DNA of 64,000 nucleotides from Apoda limacodes (lineage: Eukaryota > Arthropoda > Insecta > Lepidoptera > Limacodidae), in assembly GCA_946406115.1 (NCBI GenBank), contig OX291544.1, forward strand, positions 23,329,521 through 23,393,520, given 5' to 3'. Under the pieces are notes generated by a model, which saw only the letters and a program-made list of their open reading frames with translations, was not told the DNA's origin and made no database searches. Shown piece after piece: positions 12,701-22,099 of the stretch. The position numbers were made by a program, and so were the translations under genes. Each line of letters starts with the position of its first letter. Position 1 is the first letter of the stretch.

Positions 12701-13681
12701 GATCTAATGCATCAGTCGTAAGAACTCAACACCTACAATTAATTTTGAGTCTTACCAAAGTATCTAGAGTATGTATAAAGTAGATCATCGGCCAAACGGT
12801 TAGCAGCGTTGCGGTACGGCGGTGCGGTTGGGGAGCTGGTGTCGTCCACCAGACAGCGCATCAACTAGCGGAGTCCTAATCATGGTTGGTGACGCACACG
12901 CCTCGCTCGCGCGTACAGCGGCGTCAGTCCTGCGTACAGGTTGTGCGCATTTATTTGTAAAATGTCAAAGGCACGATGTGCAGTGCCTTTTTGTGTTCAA
13001 ACAAAAAAATGCCCAACAGTAAAATAAAATTTTAATTTTTTCGTAGGGATCGTAACAGGTACTAATAATAATAATTTATTTATTTTACGTCAGTTGAATA
13101 GTTATCGCACTTCATTATAAGTATTATGTAGTGCGATAAATAAATAATAGGTACTACAGTTATAGCATTAACCTTTTTGACATAGTTACTAGGTATTAGT
13201 TACGTATTAAATATTTCCTGAGATTTTAGTTTTTCCTATTGTTATTATAGCACTTGCCTTAAAATTCTGAGATCTGAGGCTTGCACTGAAGTTAACCTAC
13301 TTACTGCCGCGCGAGCTCAACGTACTTTGGTCTTACTGTGTTAGTAAAGAGTAAAAAAAGTGACAAATGTACTAAAGCTGGCTAGCTAAGCTCTTTTGAA
13401 GCCATGTTAAAATTGTAGCGTTTTGTATGGCGTGCGTAATTTTTGGTGGTAGTAGATGGAAGAAAATTTTGATTTCTTGCATTTCAATGAGATTGTTTAA
13501 GACAACAAAAATATAACAAGTACACATATTTATAGGATCACAAACTCAAAAATCGAAATCTAATAAAGGTGGCAAGAAAAACGCGGGGAAGGGCAGAAAG
13601 AAAAGCAGCCAGAAGGCCGACGTCGCTCATACACTGGAAGCAAACGGCCCTCTCGAGAAGAACAAGGTTACAGCCGAATAA
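589..13681 (+). CDS. FAM120A: FAM120A homologue (constitutive coactivator of PPAR-gamma-like), 5'-partial, 13 exons
   Basis: FAM120A-family proteins are RNA-binding scaffolds with a degenerate XPG nuclease-like N-terminus and an RG-rich C-terminus. Joined exons: 589-781, 1165-1274, 1688-1879, 2031-2129, 2671-2953, 4045-4204, 6477-6602, 6990-7101, 8487-8711, 9300-9518, 9803-9963, 10907-10992, 13536-13681. Every junction is GT-AG and in phase, giving 703 residues and a TAA. Hallmarks I recognise from the vertebrate protein are FYRPIRQNVYAILYN, RRMRAFLSCMRSDTP, RRQELDAFLATA, ARGVQLGALVMAG, LANDACGAPVPW, WLYFDGKLLQ and RLEIAGVVVGQW, followed by arginine/glycine-rich stretches. The XPG N/I part and the start codon are left of the window. 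The exons are GC-richer than the AT-rich introns, several of which hold transposon debris. Family assignment is firm. Exon edges were chosen by phase and splice consensus. Confidence 0.93.
1165..1274 (+). CDS. FAM120A: FAM120A exon b
   Basis: Acceptor AATTTCAG, donor GTTTAT (weak). Encodes a basic then Ser/Thr-rich linker (RRPKTNKKNQKPDTSPQSTS). It restores phase 0. The low-complexity polar composition suggests a disordered region. Confidence 0.75.
1688..1879 (+). CDS. FAM120A: FAM120A exon c
   Basis: Acceptor ATTGCAG, donor GTGTGA. Encodes 64 codons of Ala/Asn/Lys-rich linker (QKGLEDYKLATANAS at the start, EKTETAKQPSANE at the end). Phase 0 on both sides, so it could be skipped without a frameshift. 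Confidence 0.75.
2031..2129 (+). CDS. FAM120A: FAM120A exon d
   Basis: Acceptor CTTTTACAG, donor GTAGGT. Encodes 33 codons (QFVSDGIESFYKDKRKYAGG, then VVVVGHLPFNQVK). Phase 0 on both sides. Confidence 0.75.
2671..2953 (+). CDS. FAM120A: FAM120A exon e
   Basis: Acceptor TACTCCACAG, donor GTAACG. Encodes the conserved core segment with CAERHARGLMHPHMLSILTH and FYRPIRQNVYAILYN, the latter matching the vertebrate LYRPxRQxVYGVLF block. Ends in phase 1. Confidence 0.9.
3560..3812 (+). mobile_element. 5'-truncated Jockey-like LINE tail
   Basis: The decayed reading contains NFLPVNA and LPxQGFL-like words, then CATCAGGCGGGCC, TTTGCCACC and AGTGGTA before an A-run (3805-3815). The same tail occurs at 52441-52680 and in reverse at 52738-52803, so it is an interspersed LINE 3' end. 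Confidence 0.7.
4045..4204 (+). CDS. FAM120A: FAM120A exon f
   Basis: Acceptor CCATGACAG, donor GTGAGC. Encodes VAEWIYSRINPGKSPENVPG and VPTVQRLWFG, which correspond to the vertebrate IKEWAAYQGKSP...LKRLWLG segment. Phases 1 and 2. The T-rich stretch just upstream is the polypyrimidine tract. Confidence 0.88.
4924..5215 (-). mobile_element. LINE ORF2 C-terminal zinc-knuckle fragment
   Basis: The minus strand reads KFICECGIDKGTVDHIFFSC, then P: the CxCGxxxxTxxHxxxxC motif found after the reverse transcriptase/RNase H of R1/Jockey/I-type non-LTR elements. No intact frame around it. Confidence 0.6.
6477..6602 (+). CDS. FAM120A: FAM120A exon g
   Basis: Acceptor TATTTCAG, donor GTAACA. Encodes CRRMRAFLSCMRSDTPLMLN and VPQHLLILAAVLR, one of the most conserved blocks of the family. 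Phase 2 on both sides. Confidence 0.92.
6990..7101 (+). CDS. FAM120A: FAM120A exon h
   Basis: Acceptor TGTTAACAG, donor GTAAGT. Encodes FIMTSQIQILRRQELDAFLA and then ALHLQEMT, matching the vertebrate HRQELDAFLAQAL block. Ends in phase 0. Confidence 0.9.
7196..8190 (-). mobile_element. hAT DNA transposon remnant with nested repeat
   Basis: The ends are similar inverted sequences: CTTCCAATCCCGCAG at 7205-7219 and the complement of TGCAGGATTGGGAGCCCTA at 8169-8187. Both are flanked by GTGTGTGT, consistent with an 8-bp target duplication. Between 7500 and 7610 the minus strand reads EAERAFTAAGYIASKIRSSL, the hAT C-terminal dimerisation motif. It is interrupted by another repeat at 7616-7990. Confidence 0.7.
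7616..7990 (+). repeat. unclassified lepidopteran interspersed repeat nested in hAT
   Basis: Starts ACTAGCTTCTGCCAGCGGC and ends CTCTTTATAATATTAGTATA. Related degraded copies lie at 32401-32650 and 55610-55850, sharing GCCAGCGGCT, a GGTTATCGGCG word, a middle GGATAAA...CCTATGTCC block and a CCGT(C/T)CAG...GTT end. Class (Helitron-like or LINE tail) undecided. Confidence 0.6.
8487..8711 (+). CDS. FAM120A: FAM120A exon i
   Basis: Acceptor TGTTACAG, donor GTAAGA. 75 codons with ARGVQLGALVMAGAEAALLA, NDACGAPVPWLVAAPWLYFD and GKLLQRNLQ, near-diagnostic for FAM120A. Noticeably GC-richer than flanking intron. Confidence 0.93.
8736..8921. repeat. CACTAACCCAACTTA iterations and 53-bp perfect inverted repeat
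   Basis: The word CACTAACCCAACTTA occurs three times with about 35-bp spacing (8744, 8775, 8809). The third begins the left arm (8808-8860) of a perfect 53-bp inverted repeat with an 8-nt loop and right arm 8869-8921. Degenerate relatives continue at 9010-9030 and 9150-9220. In the FAM120A intron between 8711 and 9300. Confidence 0.85.
9300..9518 (+). CDS. FAM120A: FAM120A exon j
   Basis: Acceptor TTTTTCTATAG, donor GTAGAT. 73 codons: KAILEGLEVEF, a short RGRGRGAR arginine/glycine stretch, then LEIAGVVVGQWGGG, matching vertebrate KLEIAGTVVGHW. Phase 0 on both sides. Confidence 0.92.
9803..9963 (+). CDS. FAM120A: FAM120A exon k (RG-rich)
   Basis: Acceptor TTCCTATCAG, donor GTGAGT. Encodes GYTPPPRNAYGGRGWRGARG and further RG repeats, the expected RNA-binding RGG-like C-terminal region of the family. 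Ends in phase 2. Confidence 0.88.
10349..10421 (+). mobile_element. tRNA-derived SINE head (degenerate)
   Basis: GCCTCGGTAGCTCAGTGGTA contains a good A box. A degraded B box (GGTCTCAATCT) lies about 38 nt further on. The outer stem pairs only 5 bp and the T arm is mutated, so it is not a working tRNA gene. Confidence 0.55.
10907..10992 (+). CDS. FAM120A: FAM120A exon l
   Basis: Acceptor AATTCAACAG, donor GTAAGT. Short acidic/polar exon (VRPDEMNSQIEDTSPQEDNS). Phases 2 and 1 match its neighbours. Sequence is not strongly conserved; support comes from splice sites and phase. Confidence 0.72.
11385..11435 (+). repeat. 5S-rRNA-like fragment
   Basis: CGAAGTTAAGCAACG, then GGCCGTGGTCAGT and TGAGGGGT, match the 3' half of animal 5S rRNA (GAAGTTAAGCAACGTCGGGC...GGTCAGTACTTGGATGGGTGA). 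Only about 45 nt are preserved. Probably a 5S-derived SINE relic. Confidence 0.55.
11650..12235 (+). mobile_element. RTE-clade LINE, C-terminal ORF fragment
   Basis: A broken reading retains AMKRDMLGVSLRDQI, then LKWQLAG, VCRRTD, WRPRNGKRS, RWTD and EDREKW. These are the standard C-terminal words of RTE/BovB-like reverse transcriptases ([30 protein letters not shown]). Many frameshifts and stops. Confidence 0.8.
12320..12352. repeat. (TA)n microsatellite
   Basis: About ten perfect TA units in the FAM120A intron, at the far end of the RTE fragment region. Confidence 0.8.
13536..13681 (+). CDS. FAM120A: FAM120A terminal exon m
   Basis: Acceptor ATATTTATAG. Lys/Gly-rich KGGKKNAGKGRKKSSQKAD, then ALEANGPLEKNK-like residues, ending KNKVTAE and TAA at 13679-13681. 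The stop sits inside an AATAAA (13677-13682). An alternative is splicing from the weak donor after KNK (GTTACA) to an in-frame exon at 14527. Confidence 0.75.
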
Positions 13682-13682
13682 A
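13677..13682 (+). terminator. AATAAA overlapping the FAM120A stop codon
   Basis: Polyadenylation hexamer that contains the stop codon TAA (13679-13681). If used, it would leave an almost absent 3'UTR. Use is unproven, and the long 3'UTR model prefers 18579. Confidence 0.35.
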
Positions 13683-14526
13683 TTAGTATTACATAAAACT
13701 ACCGTATTAAGACAACCAAACTACAGGAATCTACTATAAAGCTTTCCTCTTTTTATGTTCCCATACATCATTTTTTATTGTAACAAAGTAAAATACATGT
13801 TTATCGATAGATAGCGTTACCATTGAACAATCTTTAGTAAAAGATATCATTCCCATTAACAATACCAATTTTCACGTTTCATTATTGATTTGAATAACAC
13901 GGAATACGTTTTTCTCGATGTTTCGGCTTGGTTGCACCAGACATGGTCATAGGCAGACTAGCGGTCATCGGCGTTGCAGGCTGCAAGTGGAGGTGTCTTG
14001 TTAAACTACCCTCACTTCATATATATATACAGTCGGTCATTGAATGTTTAGGTGTCTTTGGATGCGTTCAACCACAATACGCGAGAGCTGAATTTCGAAA
14101 CGCCAGGAAAAATGTGTTTTGCTATAGTTTACGCTTTTGACCCCGTGTTATTTAACTTTAAAATATATTTAAATTATGATCTGCTTCGGTTACTAAAATT
14201 GTTAAAAGCAAAATGTAAATTACTTATTTGTCCTGATTATACTCATTGCTTTGGTTAAACAAAAAATACTTAAATCTTGCTTTTCAGCTAATTAATTCTG
14301 AGCATATAATCGTTGTGCAAAACTCATAATGGAAATTGATTAAAATTATTAAACTATTAGGTTCATTTTGCTTGACAGCTATTCTTACTTTTAGAGCTAT
14401 AATTTACATTTTGATTAACACACAAATTAGATTGTTGAAGTAAATAGTAAAATATGAAATTTGAACTAGTATATTGCTATCTGTCGATAATAAGTTTTTT
14501 ACGTCCTAATTCAGTTAAATTTCTAG

Positions 14527-14592
14527 ATGACCAAGAGTTGCCAAGATTCAGAAACTGAACATGGGCAAGGTGATGCTCCGGTTTCCAATTAA
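14527..14592 (+). CDS. possible alternative FAM120A last exon
   Basis: A TTTCTAG acceptor precedes ATGACCAAGAG, and the frame expected after KNK stays open for 21 codons (MTKSCQDSETEHGQGDAPVS, N) to TAA. It would need the weak donor AAG|GTTACA at 13666-13675. It may be chance within the 3'UTR. Confidence 0.25.
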   Translation: MTKSCQDSETEHGQGDAPVSN

Positions 14593-17500
14593 AGTTTTGT
14601 TGTTATCTATTTACGTGAGTTAATATATTTATTTTGGTTGTTAGTATTTAAAAAACAAAATGTACAGTTCGAACCACCGATCTTGGGGTTTAAAGGTCAT
14701 CTGCGCAGATCACACTATCGTATTTATCTATTGGTCCCTCACCGCGCATACGTTAGCTCGCTATGACCGATTTTTCATTTGACGTAGGAACCGGGATTAG
14801 CTTATTGGCGGATTTATAAGTATAGTACTTGAGTGAAAAAATTAGAAATATTGTTATAAACGTAGATAAACTACATTTGAAACACTTATGTGACTCAGTG
14901 TACATGTGCATCATATGACTTTGAAACCCCTAGATCCGTGGTCTAACTTGTAGCTACATCTTCATAAGGGCTCAAACAGGCTGAATTTTACTATTTTTGT
15001 GATTTTTTTAAATTACTGTAGCCATGCAGACTGAGTGTTATTGTAGGACAAATCTTAATACGTCAATGATTTTGTGGAATCAGAACTCTTGTGTACAGTC
15101 AAATATGCTACTCCATACTTACTTATACGTTTTATCATCTGCGCGAACTTCATAATCGTCAGGTCATGAAATACGCGCGAATGACATGTGCATTATTTGT
15201 AAACGTGCTCAATTCATTGTGATTGGTTGAACGCGACTGTAACTTAATTCACTTGGCCGCTTATTCATTCGATCTGTACTCCACACTTTATGAGTGCATT
15301 ATGGACAATTGTCTGCTTGAGTCTTTAAATCTTGGTCATATTTTTATTTCATTTAGCTCGAGGAAAGCTTTTCCCAGCCATTCACACATTTCAGTTGCTG
15401 ATAGTTCACTAATGTACGTGTTGATGACGTAGTTTACTCTCGTATATCACCTTGTGTAACTCATTAGTGAGATCTATACTACCATTTTTGACTACAACTT
15501 ATACAATTTGAAACTTGGGAACGAAATAATAATCTATACGACACATTACTGTAGCACGTATTTCAGTATTAAGTATTGTAGATATGAGATGGCAGCTTTT
15601 GTAATTTTGCAAGTCCGAGTTACAATTTTAGCATGGACGTTCAAGTTAGCGTTCAAGACATTAGAAAATTAATATACATGCAAATATTGTCCATGGACGT
15701 CCAGGAAAAATTTCTTTCCTATGTTAGGTGGCGTCAATAAATTACGAAACGCAAAAACCTTTTTTTTGATAACCTCACTTGGAAAACGTTAACCAATGTA
15801 CGTTCCTTCCCCTTAATTCGCAGTTCGTAATTTATGGACGCTCCTTCATATAGTAATGTGGACTGTCCAATAAAATCGTGATGGGTATTGACGTGCAAAA
15901 TTATAATAGTGCCCAATAACTGAATATTTCTTAGAGATTTCGTTGTTAGTATGAAATCTTCTTGTATACGTGCCTAAACATCAAAAAGACTTTCTAAAAT
16001 CGAGACTGATTTTTAACTATGTTGATCGGCATTTTTGTCAGTTATAATGTGTACAAACGAGAGACACTATTTGACATTTCTAATATGTAGATAATGTTTA
16101 CTGATTGAGACAATTTGATCTTTTTAGTTGTTTTGTCATTTGCTAACAAGTAACAAAATAATTAAAAAAAAAGGTTCTAAAACTTGAAGTAGTACAATGG
16201 TATCAAAAAAGTTTAGAACCTAAAAAAAAAACACCAATTTTGACAAGTGATAAATTAGAAAATATGTATAATAAATTAACATGTTGATTGTTAAGTCACG
16301 TTTGACTGAAGTGAGATGACTTAGGAGTGTAATGTGTTTTGTTTTATGCGTATTAAGTACCGACTATTTAGTCGTATTATTTATTTACAAATAGTATATT
16401 TACAATTTACCAAATCATTAATTTTTATTAGTTTTGGTTTTGTCTATATAATCCCTTGTAGCGTACTCATTTAGTTTGTATATTTATCTATGCCTACTGT
16501 TTTTTTTTTTCATCTAAAGATTTTCCGGGAATCATAGGTTGTACAATAATAATTGATATATTTTTAGTCACAAGTAGTTTTCGCATAATAATTTTGACAT
16601 CACTGATTACATAGATGAAACCAAACCAAATCGTTTTCAGACTTGTTTTTGGTATTTCTTGATTCTTTTAGACGTACTAAGTGTGAGAGTGAGTATTGTC
16701 ATGATTGTTTTTTGCCGATGAATTTTCTTCTTGATAAACCGATCATTAAAAACGTGTGATACATTTATATTAAAATCGCGTTTATTCATTAATGAATGGT
16801 GCTTTAAAATCTACGGGACTGCCTGAAACGAGTCTGAAACTTATAGATTTAAGTCTAACCGTAGACGTTAAAATGGAACTGATAGAACATTCGCGTTTTG
16901 ACATTTCCATATCCTATAGGGTATTATTTCGATAGATAGGAACCGTAGATTTATTAGTGATATATTTATATGCATTTTATTTGGAAACTCAATATCGCGA
17001 ATGTTCATCAATTTATATGTATTTTTGTAAATTTGTTATATTGTTATACTTTTTAGCTGGAATGACTATCAAGATTTTTTGAGACAAGGTCTTACTAAGA
17101 TACTCGGCGGGTGTTAAAGCACTGTCACAATTATCAACATAATGTTACATTCCATTTCAATAACTCGTGTCTATCTTTGATTAATTGGACAGTCTACACC
17201 GATCGAGAATGGAACTGAATGAAGACTTTACAATTTTTGAAACGCTTTACCCCAGGCTGAAACATAGACGAAATATGTTGCTACAATGATATAAATAAAA
17301 ATAATTGATTTAAACGTACAATACGTCATGATTACAACTTGTGCTGAACCTATAACATAGCAGCGCTGCGCAACTGCTGCGCTAATTAAATATCAAACTA
17401 CTACATGTAAAATGTTGGATATTGACCAACGAGCCACTTCAGTGGCTGTCGTGATTATATAGATGGTTGACTCGATACGACCACACTTTGCTAATTGTTC

Positions 17501-18578
17501 GCTAGATGTCGCTGGGACGATTCTTAAGACCCCGCAAAATACTAGCCAATCGCCGCGGCTATAGGTCTTGTAGACCATATTAGTAAACCCCTCTAAAAAC
17601 ACATATTTATTTGTGTAATAGTAACGAGGGGAGGGGTTAAACAATACTTATTTTGTTTAATTATAAAGGGTTTAAATATTGCCCGTTTAATGAATAGATT
17701 TTATTTGAAGGGAGAAGGGCGACTTTTATTAAAAACTATCCTATAAGAAGGAAAGTTAGTGTTGTATTACTACGTAGTGGAAAATCCCATCTTACAATCA
17801 GTGTAAGGTAACTCCAAAAGGAGTTTTTTTTTTCTATTTTTATGCAATTGGTCGTAGGCAACCGGTGTTGTAAGAAGCGGGGTTCTTCACTTTATTATAA
17901 CATTAATAAATATATTATTGCTTGCTTATTGATAAACACAATGTGTAGCGTTTAGAATTTTAACTCCAATGTATTTTGGTTTGTTTAAGAATTATGTGTA
18001 TACAGTAAACGCATGTTAGAGAATAATAATTATGTGGGAGGTGATTTTTTTTTCTGTTTATATTTTACACGGTCACATAACTGGAAGGTTAAAAAAAAAC
18101 AATTTACGCCATCTTGCTGATTATCTCTAGTAGATTTGATTATACCTTTAACGTTATTTGACCGTATTTTGTGCTATTTAAAAATTATACTTTGTCACGT
18201 TACATATTTTAAAATGAATTTAGTGTTTCAAAGAAGTTGTATTTTTTCTTTTTTAAATCCATTATTCACTATAGTTTTAGATAACTCAACAATATAATAA
18301 CTATACTGCATTTCTTTAAACTTGTTTGCAGACTATCGTCATTTAATATTGTCAACATATAATCAAAAAAAAAATTATATTAGAATACTTGTCATGTAAT
18401 AACATAACTTTTTTCGTAAATGAAGTAGCAAACGTGGAACTGTGGCGTTTTGAAAACACTTATAACTATACGTAAACCCGCAATGTGAAACCTTTAAATT
18501 GTTCACAACTATTTTAGTTTATGGACACAAAAAAAGTATTGGATGAATTTAAATTGTAAAGAGTTGTATTTGTCTTCA

Positions 18579-18584
18579 AATAAA
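18579..18584 (+). terminator. distal polyadenylation signal, FAM120A
   Basis: Canonical AATAAA, with a T-rich stretch beginning about 20 nt downstream. It is the last plus-strand signal before the convergent SWI5 gene. Confidence 0.5.
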
Positions 18585-18608
18585 ACGTTCCATCATAATT
18601 TATGGTTT

Positions 18609-18614
18609 TTTATT
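18609..18614 (-). terminator. SWI5 polyadenylation signal directly after stop
   Basis: On the minus strand the stop TGA (18617-18615) is followed immediately by AATAAA, so the SWI5 3'UTR may be only about 20-30 nt. Confidence 0.6.
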
Positions 18615-18833
18615 TCATTCGATTAGTTTCAGTCGCTTGTGTACTTCGGTAACTGTGGTGCCCTCTATGTTTGCGATGTAGTTAATGACTATCTGCGTGG
18701 CGTCTTTGATGTCGTTGTACTGATGCAGCATTTGGACTTGGAGAAGCTTATTGTTATCGCTCAGCAGTCTGTCAACTAGATTTTCTTCCTCTTCAAGCTT
18801 ATCATATAAGTCCTTTTTTTCGTTTGAAGACAT
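18615..18833 (-). CDS. SWI5: DNA repair protein SWI5 homologue (terminal exon or whole CDS)
   Basis: 72 codons. Swi5 acts with Sfr1/SWI5-associated proteins to stimulate RAD51 strand exchange in homologous recombination. The C-terminal half carries the family signature LLHxYNDIKDxxQ, seen here as MLHQYNDIKDATQIVI, followed by a helix ending GTTVTEVHKRL, which matches the vertebrate GVTTKELY segment. Residues 5-34 are charged and heptad-like (KKDLYDKLEEEENLVDRLL), fitting the Swi5 coiled coil. Swi5 proteins are normally about 80-90 residues in the conserved part. The minus-strand sequence just before the ATG (ATCAATTTCACAG) is a good acceptor, so a 5' exon, coding or UTR, may exist upstream and was not found. 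Convergent with FAM120A. Confidence 0.82.
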   Translation of the reverse strand: MSSNEKKDLYDKLEEEENLVDRLLSDNNKLLQVQMLHQYNDIKDATQIVINYIANIEGTTVTEVHKRLKLIE

Positions 18834-19320
18834 CTGTGAAATTGATAACTTATAATGTGACGAGAACTAGTAAATTCAGGAGTACAGCTTTGTCAGTGAC
18901 AAGTTTTAATATTTTTAATGTGAATTGGATTTTATGACCAGGATTTCTTTGCAGGTCCAATGAACTTAAAATAGTACAGTACTGACGAGGGCGCGAAAGT
19001 AATCCTTTGCTGGATAAGTAGAGTTTGACGGCCGTACTGTAGGTAAGGCTGTCAATAATACGCATCCAGCACTGGCTATACGGGCGGGACTTGAATGGAA
19101 CTTTACTTTAGAAACGCAGGGAAAAGAAAACAGACGTAAAAATGTCGATTATTTTATCTTAAATGTTATTCATATTTGGGCAATAATTAAAAAAAAATCA
19201 AATTACAGAATTGAAAATATTAATTAGATAAAAACTCATTAGTTCCCGCGTTTCTGCCTTTATTTCTTTTTAATTCATCGCCCGCGGCGTCTGGTAGGTT
19301 TTTAAAAATTAAACCCCTAA

Positions 19321-19442
19321 GGAGAGAACAGAAAGACTAGATGACCGGTCCGGTGGTGGCTGGATGCAGAAAGCAGAGGATCGGGAGAAATGGCGCGCCA
19401 TGGAGGAAAATTATGTCCATCAGTGGACAAAAATAGACTGAT
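19321..19442 (+). mobile_element. RTE-clade LINE 3' end
   Basis: Reads RTERLDDRSGGGWMQKAEDR and EKWRAMEENYVHQWTKID, then two stops, the normal end of RTE ORF2. Strongly 5'-truncated. Confidence 0.75.
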
Positions 19443-21210
19443 AAGAAAAATATGGTAGCGAATTTCGTATGTATCTTTATTCTTGCTCCGGTAACGACGA
19501 CAAGGATAAAATAAGGATGAAATTGGATTAAATACATAGTTAGCTTTGTTATACGACGGGATTTTTTAAATAAAAAAACCCCTAAGGCGTAGAATAACAA
19601 ATAACACACAGACACTGAATAGTAACGACACTGTACGGCCGAACGCGCTGATAGCGCTAATTAAATGTAGTGGCGCTAGTTTCTTCACACACAATAATTT
19701 GGTTAACCCGTCAGTAGTCGCGCACTGTAATTCTTTATTAAGGCCGTTACACACGTAGCTATATTAAGTATATGTATACCAAAATAAATCCAAACAAAAC
19801 TTAAATATATTTATAGTTGCGTGTGTGGTCTCAAAGATGCTATATATTATAACTCGGTGTGTGATGGACTTTAGGTATTAGTTTCGGGTTGCCGCGCTGG
19901 GCACCTTCGAATGATATGGTAAGAGAAAGAGGGACTAAAAACATACCAAATATGTAATACATTCTCATAACTTTTTTTTCTGATCTGTTGTGAAGCTGAT
20001 TATATAAAAATAATATGCTTAATGTTGTGTGTTGTGTTTATTGTTATACATAAATCACATATTGTACTATGTACCTATCCTTTGTCTAATGTCTAAAACC
20101 AAGATTATCAAGATACATAGATATAGATATATATAAACCTCACTTAAAATCTATTTGCAAATCTTGTAAACATAACCTAACTTTACTTTATGTTCACTTT
20201 TTCTGGTAATTTGATCATAAATTATTAAAATAATTACATGATTACCTTTATTGTCACTTTCTATAACTGGTTTTCAAATCACGACACTGATCAAATATAA
20301 AATCTACAAAATTCCGAATTTACGATGAGAAATATTATACGTATTTATGTATATGTTGCATAGACTAGCAAAGCGAAAGACGAGGTCATTTTTGTTTACC
20401 CCAATTGCGAATAGATTTTGAGTCAGGTTTAGATAGATAGTGTAAGATACTTCTTTTTTTAAAAAAATTTAGTACCTATTGTTGATTTTTTCGGTTAAAT
20501 AAACGTGTTTCACTATAATACGTTAAATTTATAATAAAGCTATAATTCAATTAAAAAAGGGAAATTTTGTGAGTAAAAACATCTAGGTATTATAATGTCT
20601 GGGTCTTTTCGAACCTGTTGACACCGACAAAATTAGGTTCTTGTACTGACGGGTTAATTCAGCATACGAAAAGCGTAATTCTAGTTTCTGTCTCCATCAA
20701 ACAGCGTCTTAGATAAAAGTGTAATAGCGACAGTAATCAATTACAAAGGAAAGTGCGCCACTTCAACCCCGTTTTGTTCTTATGCCTAAGGATTGCCACA
20801 GTACTGGCCAGGACATTTTTCAAGAACTTTTAGCCAAAAGTAAACTTATGCTTGATGCAGCAAAGCTTTGGGTAATCGAAATTTAGCTGCAAGTAAAAAC
20901 TATTTAAGCTGCTTGACTGACTCTGGTCTGTTTATATATAAAAAGAAAACAAGACACATCACCAACTATTTACCTTTACAAAGTTACGTTTGCTTATCCG
21001 CGCAATTTAAACGCTTCGCGTCGCTTTATCGTCTTTAGCTATCGTTACTCTAACTATTTAGGAAGGCTTTTTGAAAATTTTCGCTAACTACTTCTACATC
21101 AAACATAAAAATCGTGTCGCCGGACCAGAGTTGAAGGAAGAGTGGAGAGTCCTGCCGTCTTTCCATTGAAATTTTACAAGCAGGTGGTGAATGTGTAAAT
21201 ACAGTATTAT

Positions 21211-22037
21211 ACACGGAGAAAAAACTGTAGTAGCTACAAGTAAATAATACTAATAACCACTAAAATATTAGTGATTCAGAGAGGTAAATTACACTGACGG
21301 TTACCAATGAGTTTTGTTTATTGTATTTATTAACAGAAATTAAACTAGTCTTGTTGGAATAACAGTGCTGTTTACTAAAAACAAGTAAAATTTAATGGAA
21401 TGCAAAAAACTACAACACGCTTACAATCAGCGTTTAATTACACCGATACGAGTACCGAAGCTCTGTGATGCAAAGCGTACGGTTGATATTAACTGGTCAG
21501 TGTACCTGGTAGATGATGAAGGAAAGGGCTGCGGCGGATAGGGCGTCACAAATCTGATCAGCTCAAGGTGTCTATTTGTGGAATTCCCCGCCATGAGAGG
21601 AGTTACACCTGAAGTTTCGGAATGTCGGTATATCTGCGAACTATCGAAAAAACTTCGATAGCGCGATGTAAGACGCGTGACGTCAACCTTAATTCGTAGC
21701 AGTACGATATGATGTTTGTTATTAGTAAACTTCACTAATTCTTAGAAAGGTGTTTGTAAACGTTAATTGGCCTTCACTGCAATGACAAGTAGTGTTTTAT
21801 CTGCCCACTTATAAAACTTTTTGTAATCTTTAGGAAGCTTTATATGTTGATTAATTACCCTACTCATAAATTTGAGGAAAGTTTTTTTAATACTTGTAAA
21901 ATTCTGTAATCCGAAGTACAAATTATTAATTAAGGAAATGAATAAAACTATTTTGTTGTTACCATTTTATAAAATTTAGTATTAACGCATTTTAATAAAC
22001 AGTTTTTTTATTCGAACAATATTTTTTTTCTCCGTGT
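21211..22037. mobile_element. 827-bp TIR element
   Basis: Begins ACACGGAGAAAAAA and ends with its complement (TTTTTTCTCCGTGT at 22024-22037), a 14-bp terminal inverted repeat. Flanks do not show a clear target duplication. Contains a 102-codon minus-strand ORF (21427-21735) with no motif I recognise, so it could be non-autonomous. Confidence 0.55.
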
Positions 22038-22099
22038 AACACCCAAAACTGTTGATTTTGTACCTACGCTCAATATAAAGAGATTTTCGTCGCATTTTA

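Larger units (their letters stand above)
13682..18600 (+). other. FAM120A: probable long 3'UTR of FAM120A
   Basis: About 4.9 kb of AT-rich sequence with no credible ORF and no transposon fragment that I recognise, unlike every other gap of this size here. It ends at an AATAAA at 18579, just before the oppositely oriented SWI5 polyadenylation signal. FAM120A mRNAs in other animals have long 3'UTRs. This is an inference from layout. Confidence 0.5.

Noticed and set aside
13100..13139. TTATCGCACT...AGTGCGATAA hairpin as a microRNA
   Set aside because: Only a 10-bp stem with an 18-nt loop, too short for a microRNA precursor.
21427..21735. 102-codon ORF as a host gene
   Set aside because: It lies wholly between the TIRs of an 827-bp element and has no recognisable domain.
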